Positions 15,017 to 21,959 of a stretch of 64,000 nt of DNA are shown piece by piece (positions within the stretch are counted from its first letter, which is position 1; each line of letters opens with the position of its first letter). Both the position numbers and the translations under genes were made by a program. The stretch lies in the NCBI GenBank assembly GCA_029547025.1, contig JAKPQA010000182.1, forward strand, positions 1 through 64,000, given 5' to 3'. The notes beneath the pieces are model-generated. The model did no database searches, was not told the origin of the DNA, and saw nothing but the letters and a program-made list of their open reading frames with translations. This DNA comes from Armatimonadota bacterium. Its GTDB lineage: Bacteria; Armatimonadota; Zipacnadia; UBA1398; JAKPQA01.

Positions 15017-16177
15017 TTGGGTCAGGGCACTTGGCTGTGCCAGATCCCCAATGTGATCCGAGTCTTCGGCCGGCACCGCCAGTTGCTCCGTTGGTGGTGG
15101 GGGAGCCGCGCACGAAGGCTGTCACTCGCTCGCGAGTGCTGGTTCGGCCTGGATGGTGACGTGCGGCCCCCACGCTCGGTCAGCCTCCGTCCCACCTTTC
15201 TGTGCAACCTCAACTGCCTCATGTGCGCCTTCGCCAACTCCGCCGCCGACGGCGACATGCCCATCACACGGGCCAGTGACATGCTGGCCCTCGATGTGGC
15301 GAAGCGCCTGACCGACGATCTGGCACCGCATCACACATGCCTCACGGTCACCGGGGGCGAGCCATTCCTCTGGCCGCCCATGTTCGAGCTGTTCGACTAC
15401 GCCCGATCTCGGGGTGTTCTCACCACCGTCACAACCAACGGCACGCTACTGGTGCGTCGAATCGAAGAAATGAAGGCCAGCCCGCCCGACGTGGTCGTGG
15501 TCTCGGTGCTGGGGCCCGAGGAGGTTCATGACGCCATTGTCGGTCTGAAGGGAGCCTTCTCGCGGATCGTCGAGGGGCTGCACCTGATCGATGAAGCCAA
15601 GAGGGGCGACCGACTGGCCCGGCCCCTCCTGATCGTCAACACACCCATCATCATGGAGAACGCCGAGGTGCTGCCATCACTGGTGTCCCTCGGCCGGAGG
15701 TGGCCGATCCTGGCCAACCACTTCCAGCACCTGTGGTTCACGACACCCGAGATGCGAGCCGCGCAGTGCGAGATGGATGCATGCCCCGACGGCGTGCTCT
15801 CCGAGGGGATCGCGCTGGAGACGGAGAGTGTTGACCCGGCCCACATCTGGCGCGGAATCCGCCAAGCCCGGGCGGAGTCCAAGGGACATCCCGTGCTCTT
15901 CTACCCTGACCTATCGCGGCGGCAGGTCGAGACGTACTACCGGCGCCCGACGGAGCTCGTCACGCGCGATCGCGCGATCTGTGCGTGGATCTTCAGCCAT
16001 GTGCTGCCGAGCGGCGAGGTGTCGCCCTGTCTGGGAGTGGACGCCGGAAACCTCCACCAGGACTCATTCCTGCGGGTGTGGAACTCGGATCGTCTTCGCG
16101 ACTTCCGGCGGGTGTTGCGGGAGCGTCGCGCTCTGCCGATCTGCGCCCGGTGCTGTGTGTTCTTCCGCAACGACTAG
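15017..16177 (+). CDS. Radical SAM protein with SPASM-like C-terminus
   Basis: A 386-residue radical SAM enzyme. The cluster motif is CNLNCLMC (CxxxCxxC), followed by the SAM-binding TGGEPFLWPP and TTVTTNGTLL. The C-terminal region has further cysteines (ICAWIFSHV, GEVSPCLGVD, LPICARCC), as in SPASM/twitch domains that bind extra FeS clusters. Such proteins modify peptides or lipids. The start is uncertain: TTG 15017 is the track start, and GTG 15053 (VIRVFGRH) is a reasonable shorter choice. It lies 43 bases before a diacylglycerol-kinase-like gene, which could point to lipid or cell-envelope metabolism, but the substrate is not evident. Confidence 0.87.
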   Translation: MGQGTWLCQIPNVIRVFGRHRQLLRWWWGSRARRLSLARECWFGLDGDVRPPRSVSLRPTFLCNLNCLMCAFANSAADGDMPITRASDMLALDVAKRLTDDLAPHHTCLTVTGGEPFLWPPMFELFDYARSRGVLTTVTTNGTLLVRRIEEMKASPPDVVVVSVLGPEEVHDAIVGLKGAFSRIVEGLHLIDEAKRGDRLARPLLIVNTPIIMENAEVLPSLVSLGRRWPILANHFQHLWFTTPEMRAAQCEMDACPDGVLSEGIALETESVDPAHIWRGIRQARAESKGHPVLFYPDLSRRQVETYYRRPTELVTRDRAICAWIFSHVLPSGEVSPCLGVDAGNLHQDSFLRVWNSDRLRDFRRVLRERRALPICARCCVFFRND

Positions 16178-16220
16178 GCGGCCGGGCGCCCGCCGAACGC
16201 CGAGGGGGTGTCGGGCACCC

Positions 16221-17102
16221 GTGGCGCGCTCCGTGCTGATCGCTAACCTCGGCGCCCGCCGTGCGACGGCCGGGAGGCTGGCGGCGCTCGTCGACGTGTT
16301 CCGCTCGCACGGCGAACTGCTTGAGGTGTGCACGAGCGGCAGCCCCGAGGAAGCCCGCGCGATGGCGGCCGCCGCCGTGGCCACCGATGCGCCGCGCGTC
16401 TGGGTCGCGGGCGGGGACGGGTCCATCCACTCCGTGCTTCCCGCGCTGACGCATGCCTCCACGGCTCTCGGTGTCATCCCCTGGGGCACAGGCAATATCC
16501 TGGCTCGGGAGCTGGGGATTCCGCTGAACTGGCGCCGAGCCGTGCGGGCCCTGTTGCGTGGCACCGTGCGTACCCTGGACGCCGGCCGCGCGAACGGACG
16601 CGTCTTCTGCCTCTTCGCCGGTGTGGGTTTCGACGCCGAAGTGGTCCGAAACGTATCGCCTCAGCTCAAGAAGATCTCGGGCCGGACGGCGTTCATCGCG
16701 AGTGTCTGCGTGACGACCGGGCGCTGGAAACCGTTTCACGTGAAGCTGACGCTCGACGGCGAGGTATGCGATCAGTGGGCATGGCTTGTCGTTGTGGCCA
16801 ACACGTCGGCGTACACGGGCGTGGTGAACCTCCCCGACCGTGTGCGTCCCGACGATGGTGTACTGGACACCGTGATTGTCCGCGCGGCGCCCAAGTCCCG
16901 TATCATCTGGCACACGGCCGCCTACGCGCTACTCAGGCGTCGGCTCGCGGAGGCCAGCCGGCACCGTGCCCGGGAGGTGCGGGTGGAGACTGACCCGCCG
17001 GTCTGCGTTCAGGTGGATGGCGAGCTATGCGAGTGGACGCCGCTCAGTGTGGCGGTCGACGCCGGGGCCCTTCGGGTCGTCGTGCCGGCGAGTGGGGAGT
17101 GA
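16221..17102 (+). CDS. Diacylglycerol/sphingosine-kinase-like lipid kinase
   Basis: A 293-residue DAGK-catalytic-domain protein. The nucleotide-binding motif is VWVAGGDGSIHSVLPAL, then GVIPWGTGNILARELGI, FAGVGFDAEVVR and the C-terminal VQVDGELCEWTP. The domain order is that of YegS/DgkB-type kinases that phosphorylate membrane lipids on the cytoplasmic face. The start is GTG 16221 (VARSVLIANLGARR), which gives the canonical N-terminal strand; the track ORF from 15777 overlaps the radical SAM gene and is not real before this point. A small signal-anchor gene follows 8 bases later and probably shares the transcript. Confidence 0.88.
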   Translation: MARSVLIANLGARRATAGRLAALVDVFRSHGELLEVCTSGSPEEARAMAAAAVATDAPRVWVAGGDGSIHSVLPALTHASTALGVIPWGTGNILARELGIPLNWRRAVRALLRGTVRTLDAGRANGRVFCLFAGVGFDAEVVRNVSPQLKKISGRTAFIASVCVTTGRWKPFHVKLTLDGEVCDQWAWLVVVANTSAYTGVVNLPDRVRPDDGVLDTVIVRAAPKSRIIWHTAAYALLRRRLAEASRHRAREVRVETDPPVCVQVDGELCEWTPLSVAVDAGALRVVVPASGE

Positions 17103-17109
17103 TGGATCT

Positions 17110-17400
17110 ATGCGATTCCAGAACTGGTCAGTCATCATTGCCATGGTCGTCATGGTGCTGCTGGCCGCAAGCACCTACTATCGGAGCTCCGCTCAAGCAG
17201 CGGCGGCACCCGTCGGCCGCGCCTTGGGCTTCGAGGTCATCCAGGGACAGGACGACGAGCGGTTCTTCGCGGTGCTCATGGCCGACCCCGAGGGCGCACT
17301 TCGGGTGGATGTCTACCGGGAGGACGGCACGCTCGCCGGACAGGTCGGTCTCACCCAGGAACAGACCACCTCGGCTCCGGTCCGCATCTTGCCCGAATAG
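17110..17400 (+). CDS. Small signal-anchored protein of unknown function
   Basis: A 96-residue protein I do not recognise. It has one N-terminal membrane or signal segment (WSVIIAMVVMVLLAAS) followed by a small soluble part (ALGFEVIQGQDDERFFAVLMADPEG, LRVDVYREDGTLAGQV) that may form a few beta strands. It starts at ATG 17110, 8 bases after the lipid kinase stop. The soluble part probably lies in the periplasm. Codon use and frame look genuine, but no function can be assigned. Confidence 0.6.
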   Translation: MRFQNWSVIIAMVVMVLLAASTYYRSSAQAAAAPVGRALGFEVIQGQDDERFFAVLMADPEGALRVDVYREDGTLAGQVGLTQEQTTSAPVRILPE

Positions 17401-17526
17401 CCCTGCGGCCTGGGACGTCTTGGGAGCATTCCCTCGCCGATGCACCTGGCTGCACGCCGCGCATGGCATAACTCTCTCGGGTCCCATGTGTCGGGGTGCG
17501 GAGGTTTCGGTGAGGGGGCGGGGCGG

Positions 17527-18195
17527 ATGGGGACCTTGCTGCCCATTCTGCAGCACCAGGAGGTGCTGTTCCCGGGTGCGTCGCGGTCACTTCAGATTTG
17601 TGAACCGAGGCAGCTCGCCCTGGTCGCGGACTGTGTGACCTGGGACGCGCCGGCTGGCGTGGTCCTGGCGTGCCCATCCGATCCACAGCTCGAGTCCTAT
17701 GCCACCGGCACGTTGGCCCGATTCGACGGGGTCACGTTGTGCGGCGGGGGCCATGTGCGGGCCGAGGCCCGGGGGCTGTCGCGTTTTCGCATCGATCGGC
17801 TGGTGCAGCGGGACCCGTACGTGCTGGCGGAAGTCCACTACGTCCGTGACCGCGACGCGGAGTTCGTCGAACGGGCCGGAGACGACCTGGCGCCGCAGCT
17901 CGTCGAGGCCTTCTGTGCCTTCATCCGGCTGGCCCAGCGGGTGCTCGGTCCCGAGAGCCCTACGGTGCGCCTGCCGCAGAACCCGGTCGAGCTCTCCTAC
18001 GCGGTGTGTGCGGCACTGGACCTGCCACCGATCGAGAAGCAGCGAATGCTCGAGCTCACCTCGTGGCGCGAGCGGGCTCGACTGGCGCTGGGACTGCTCG
18101 AGCGCGAAAGCCGTGAGCTGTCCATGATGCTTGCGTCACGACCGCGGCCATGCCGTGTCGACGCGTGCTGCCACGACGCCGGCAGCCTGAACTAG
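17527..18195 (+). CDS. LON N-terminal-domain (substrate-binding) protein
   Basis: A 222-residue stand-alone LON substrate-binding domain without the AAA or protease domains. The family start is LPILQHQEVLFPGASRSLQI, followed by a beta-rich region (AEARGLSRFRIDRL) and the helical bundle (PPIEKQRMLELTSWRERARLALGLL). I start at ATG 17527 because the Lon domain begins there; the track start 17440 adds an unrelated stretch. Stand-alone LON-domain proteins are common but poorly understood and may recognise proteins for turnover. The C-terminal end is Cys-rich (PCRVDACCHDAG), which is unusual and could bind a metal. Confidence 0.85.
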   Translation: MGTLLPILQHQEVLFPGASRSLQICEPRQLALVADCVTWDAPAGVVLACPSDPQLESYATGTLARFDGVTLCGGGHVRAEARGLSRFRIDRLVQRDPYVLAEVHYVRDRDAEFVERAGDDLAPQLVEAFCAFIRLAQRVLGPESPTVRLPQNPVELSYAVCAALDLPPIEKQRMLELTSWRERARLALGLLERESRELSMMLASRPRPCRVDACCHDAGSLN

Positions 18196-18211
18196 CCGCG
18201 CCCCCTTCCGC

Positions 18212-18217
18212 TATAAT
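18212..18217 (+). promoter_or_regulatory. Promoter -10 like TATAAT upstream of the GH172 gene
   Basis: A perfect TATAAT lies 93 bases before the GH172 start, with a poor -35 (TGAACT, about 18 bases upstream). It resembles the TATAAT at 11991 in being an AT-rich island within GC-rich sequence. Confidence 0.45.
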
Positions 18218-18309
18218 GCTCCGCAGTCCGTCCGGAGCGGCCGCCCGGCCGCTCGTCGCGACGACGCGCCGGCTCCGGCGCCAACACGTCCGGCAAAGGC
18301 GGGTTGCGG

Positions 18310-19659
18310 ATGCGCCGCTTGTGGGTTCTGTCCCTGACACTTCTGGAGGCCCTTGGCCTGGTTGTTCCCTGCGCCGGTTCGCAGGCCATGGGGCCCGGCC
18401 TCGGCTCACTGTCCTCGCTGCCGCGCCTGGGCGGGCCGCCTCCGTTGCGGGCCTCCAGCGCCGATGCCTCGGGGAAGAATGCCGACTACGTGCCGATTGC
18501 TCCGGGGGAGACCAAGACGATCTTCGACGAGCCCGGGCCCGGATGCATTCGCCACCTCTGGGTGACGCTCAAGAGCCGCCCCACGAAGCTGTTCAACATC
18601 CCCGATCAGCACCTGCGCTGGATCGTGATCCGCATGTTCTGGGACGGCGAACAGCATCCGAGTGTCGAGGCTCCGATCGGCGACTTCTTTGGCCTGGGTC
18701 ATGCCGAGTACTACTCGTACGAGTCGGCCGTCATGTCGGCGGCCGTCCGCCGGGGCTTGAACTGCTATTTGCCCATGCCGTTCTACAAACGGGCCCGGAT
18801 CGAGGTCCAGAACCAGAGCGACCAGCTGGGCCTCAAAGAGGGCGGGGTCGAGGTTCAGAAGTTCTACTACAACATCGACTACGAACGGTACACCGAGCCA
18901 CTCCCTCCCGACTACGGCCTTCTCCACGCTCAGTGGCGGAGACAGAACCCGACGCCGGCGGTCAAGGGAACGGACGAGAAAGGGCGGTTCTCGGACAACT
19001 ACGTGATACTCGACGCCAAAGGCAAAGGTCGGTACGTGGGATGCAACCTGAGCGTGCACTCCCTCAACCCCAACGAATGGTGGGGTGAGGGGGATGAGAT
19101 GATGGCCATCGACAGCGCCGAACCCAATGTGCTGGGCACGGGCACGGAGGACTACTTCTGCTGCGCCTGGGGTTTCCCCGAGGCGTTCTCGTCACCCTAC
19201 TACGGTGTGCCCTACCTGGATTCCGAGGAGCAGACGGAGAAGACCACCGCCTACCGATGGCATATCGAGGATCCGGTGATGTTCGCCCAGAGCATCATCG
19301 TCTCGATCGAGCATGGTGCGGGCAACCACAGGGCCGATGACTTCTCGAGCACGGCCTACTGGTATCAGACGGAGCCCCACGTGCCCTTCGCGACACTGCC
19401 GGCGGTGAAGGACCGGCTCCCGCTGGCGCGCAAGACGCCGATGCCCGCGCCCAAGACAGGACCCTCGCCCAAGGTTGCGGCTCAGCCTGCCGGACCGCAG
19501 CGCGCCGAGCTGGATGAAGCGGACATGGCCCGAGTGGCCGCCGCGGCTCGCGCCCAGGTCCTGTGGTGCGTATGGGTGCCCGTGGGTCTCGCCGTCGGCG
19601 CCGTGGCCCTGAACCGCTGGGCGCGGCGGCGTGGCCGAAGCTCGAGCGGTGGGCAGTAG
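18310..19659 (+). CDS. GH172 family (DUF2961) glycosidase, membrane-anchored
   Basis: A 449-residue secreted DUF2961 protein, the family classified as GH172, which includes alpha-D-fructofuranosidase and arabinofuranosidase-type enzymes. Family landmarks are DEPGPGCIRHLWVTLKS, IVIRMFWDGEQHPSVEAPIGDFFG, LNCYLPMPF, and the catalytic-region motif VLGTGTEDYFCCAWGF, whose Glu is a likely catalytic residue. A signal peptide is at the N-terminus. A single transmembrane helix near the C-terminus (VLWCVWVPVGLAVGAVAL) followed by RRRGR suggests anchoring with the enzyme outside the cytoplasm. I start at ATG 18310; the track uses TTG 18304. Substrate specificity within GH172 cannot be told from sequence. 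Confidence 0.88.
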   Translation: MRRLWVLSLTLLEALGLVVPCAGSQAMGPGLGSLSSLPRLGGPPPLRASSADASGKNADYVPIAPGETKTIFDEPGPGCIRHLWVTLKSRPTKLFNIPDQHLRWIVIRMFWDGEQHPSVEAPIGDFFGLGHAEYYSYESAVMSAAVRRGLNCYLPMPFYKRARIEVQNQSDQLGLKEGGVEVQKFYYNIDYERYTEPLPPDYGLLHAQWRRQNPTPAVKGTDEKGRFSDNYVILDAKGKGRYVGCNLSVHSLNPNEWWGEGDEMMAIDSAEPNVLGTGTEDYFCCAWGFPEAFSSPYYGVPYLDSEEQTEKTTAYRWHIEDPVMFAQSIIVSIEHGAGNHRADDFSSTAYWYQTEPHVPFATLPAVKDRLPLARKTPMPAPKTGPSPKVAAQPAGPQRAELDEADMARVAAAARAQVLWCVWVPVGLAVGAVALNRWARRRGRSSSGGQ

Positions 19660-19677
19660 ACCAAGGAGGCCTGGCCG

Positions 19678-21006
19678 ATGGATGAGCCCGAGCGGGACGC
19701 GCTCGGTGGCATGGCCGCCGGGCGCGGGGCGTGGGCCGGTGCGCGCGAGGGGTTGCGGGAACAGCGCCGGTTCGTCCGCATCGAAGGCCGATTCGCGGCT
19801 GCCTACGAGGTTGTTGCCACGGACACGGGCCAACGAAGCCCGGCGCGGCGCGGCATTGTCGATAACCTCAGTATGGGCGGCGCCCGGCTGGTCACCGAGC
19901 ACCCGCTCCAACCGGGCCTGCTTGTGACAATGAGATTCCCCATCACCACGCCGGAAGGTCCTGACTCGGTCCTCGTCGATGGCCGCGTGGTGCGCTGCTA
20001 CCCCGACCCTCGTCCCGGCGAGTGTGCCTGCGGCATCGAGTTCACCGACATCAGCCTCGAGGAGGCGAAGCGGCTGGCCTATCTCCTCGAGAACATGGCC
20101 CGGCAGCCCGCCCCGATGGAGAAGTCGGTGGCTGCCCTGTTCGACTCCCTGCGGTCCTTCGCTCATCGCGCCGCGACACTGGGCGACCCGCAGGCGCTGC
20201 TGGACGAGTTGGTCCAGGCTGCCGCGGAGGTGACGGCGGCGCCAGGCGGCTGTGTGCTGCTCCTGGACCGCACCGGCGAGTACCTCCACTTCGCGGCCGC
20301 GCGGGGCGCCAGTCTCGACGCCCTATCCCGATTCCGCGTGGCCGTGGGCCAAGGGATCGCGGGGCTTGTGGCCCTTCACGCCAAACCGATGAACATCGCC
20401 AGGCCCTACGACGATCCGCGCTGGTTCGCCGAGGTGGCCGAGTCGGTAGGTGTCGAGACGGACAGTTTGCTGGCAGTCCCTATCATGTTCCGCGAGCGGG
20501 TCATCGGTGTGCTGGAGGTGCTTAACAAGCCAGACGCCGACCGGTTCTCGCCCACCGACATCCTGGCCCTCGACCTCTTGGCCTCGCACGCGGCGGTCGC
20601 ACTCCAGTGTCTGCGAATGGAGCTCGCGCCGATCACCGCCCTGCACCATGTGGACCGGGGGACCGAGCAGGCGGAACGGCGCACGAGTGACTCGCAGACC
20701 GACGATGCCGGTGGTCGCCCGAAGGCGCTGGCAGTGTGCGTGCACGGCGCCGGAACGCCACTATTCACAACCGAGGCCCGGAGCCTACTGGAGCAGCTCG
20801 ACCCCACTGGCGTCCTGGCCTATGAGGTGCAGAACTTGCTGACGTTCGCGGTGGATCCCTCTCGGCGGGAGTCGATGGACGGTGCCGAGAGGGAGATCGA
20901 TGCGCCGGACGGGCGCTGCCTCTTTATCCGTTTCGCGGCGCTCGAGGGCGACGGCGAGGAGCCGGCAGGTCTGGTCGCCTACCTGGGCGCGGCGGCAAGA
21001 CCATAG
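19678..21006 (+). CDS. PilZ-GAF two-domain protein
   Basis: A 442-residue soluble protein. Residues about 28-140 form a PilZ domain with RRFVRIEG (a variant of the RxxxR c-di-GMP motif) and DNLSMGGARL (D/NxSxxG). Residues about 150-320 form a GAF domain (CVLLLDRTGEYLHFAAARG, GQGIAGLVALHAKPMNI, VPIMFRERVIGVLEVLNK). The last ~120 residues match no domain I recognise. The likely role is a c-di-GMP-responsive regulator with a second ligand or redox input. It sits 18 bases after the GH172 gene and ends at a strong hairpin. Confidence 0.85.
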   Translation: MDEPERDALGGMAAGRGAWAGAREGLREQRRFVRIEGRFAAAYEVVATDTGQRSPARRGIVDNLSMGGARLVTEHPLQPGLLVTMRFPITTPEGPDSVLVDGRVVRCYPDPRPGECACGIEFTDISLEEAKRLAYLLENMARQPAPMEKSVAALFDSLRSFAHRAATLGDPQALLDELVQAAAEVTAAPGGCVLLLDRTGEYLHFAAARGASLDALSRFRVAVGQGIAGLVALHAKPMNIARPYDDPRWFAEVAESVGVETDSLLAVPIMFRERVIGVLEVLNKPDADRFSPTDILALDLLASHAAVALQCLRMELAPITALHHVDRGTEQAERRTSDSQTDDAGGRPKALAVCVHGAGTPLFTTEARSLLEQLDPTGVLAYEVQNLLTFAVDPSRRESMDGAEREIDAPDGRCLFIRFAALEGDGEEPAGLVAYLGAAARP

Positions 21007-21011
21007 GAAGA

Positions 21012-21039
21012 CCGGGGGCGGCGGGCGTGCCGCCCCCGG
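21012..21039. terminator. Strong bidirectional hairpin
   Basis: CCGGGGGCGGC pairs perfectly with GCCGCCCCCGG (11 bp, loop GGGCGT). It lies between the ends of the PilZ-GAF gene and the leftward peroxiredoxin gene and would serve both. Confidence 0.75.
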
Positions 21040-21052
21040 CCAGGTGCCCGAT

Positions 21053-21787
21053 TCACACACCGGGCGGGAGCTTCAGCTCCGACTTGGGCAGCTTCTTGAG
21101 GCACAGGAACCAGTCGAGACACTCGTAGCCGCCACTCCCAGCGCCGTCGACCCGCTCCTTGGCGGACCCACATGACCCCGGCGGCGGGATGATCACGTCA
21201 TCGCCGGGCCGCCAGTCGGCCGGCGTGGCACACTGGTGCGCGTCCGAGGTCTGCATCGCGATCAGCAACCGGAGAAGCTCGTCGAAGTTCCGTCCATTGG
21301 CCAGCGGATAGTAGATCAGTGCCCGCACCTTGGACTGGGGGTCGATGAAGAACACGGCCCGGACGGCCTGCGTATCCGCGGCTCCCGGCTGCACCATGCC
21401 GTAGGCCTTGGCCACGTCCATCTTCAGGTCGGCGATCACCGGGAACGTGACCTCGACATGGCTCATGCCCTTGTAGCTGATCTTCTCGCGGATGGTTCGC
21501 AACCAGGCGATGTGGCTGTAGTGGGAGTCGATGGAGAGGCCGATCAGCTCGCAGTTCAGGGCCCGAAACTGCTCCTGCATGCTCGCGAATGTCATGAACT
21601 CGGTGGTGCATACGGGCGTGAAGTCTGCCGGGTGGCTGAACAGGATCACCCACTTGCCCTTGTAGTCCTCCGGGAAGCTGATCTCTCCCTGAGTCGTGAC
21701 CGCCCTGAACGCCGGCGCGTTGTCGCCGATCAGGGGGATGGATGGCGCGCAGGGACCGGTGCCCTCGGGCGCGGCCGCATGGCTCAT
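21053..21787 (-). CDS. Peroxiredoxin (Prx6/AhpC-TSA type)
   Basis: A 244-residue peroxiredoxin. The peroxidatic Cys lies in HPADFTPVCTTEF, with the conserved TTE and Arg (GLSIDSHYSHIAWLR), and the C-terminal domain runs through RALIYYPLANGRNFDELLRLL and PADWRPGD. This is the Prx6 subgroup, with further cysteines near the C-terminus (GSCGSA, YECLDWFLCLKK) that could act as resolving residues. It reduces hydrogen peroxide and organic hydroperoxides in the cytoplasm. GAGGAG lies 9 bases before ATG 21787. The longer track ORF (to 22099) is not supported. The electron donor is not identified. Confidence 0.92.
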   Translation of the reverse strand: MSHAAAPEGTGPCAPSIPLIGDNAPAFRAVTTQGEISFPEDYKGKWVILFSHPADFTPVCTTEFMTFASMQEQFRALNCELIGLSIDSHYSHIAWLRTIREKISYKGMSHVEVTFPVIADLKMDVAKAYGMVQPGAADTQAVRAVFFIDPQSKVRALIYYPLANGRNFDELLRLLIAMQTSDAHQCATPADWRPGDDVIIPPPGSCGSAKERVDGAGSGGYECLDWFLCLKKLPKSELKLPPGV

Positions 21788-21959
21788 TGGGACCACTCCT
21801 CGTCTGCTGTTGCTGATGCGGTGTCGGGGGTTTTGGAAGCTCACCGCCGACAACGAGTGCAACAAACAACGAGCCGAATGTGTTCCGCACATATAGCAGT
21901 GCTGGGGGTCTGGGGACGCGAATCGAGTGTGTGCGGCCGGCCAGTCCGACGCCGAGGCC

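Noticed and set aside
15777-16220. N-terminal part of the lipid kinase ORF
   Set aside because: Out-of-frame overlap with the radical SAM gene; the kinase begins at GTG 16221.
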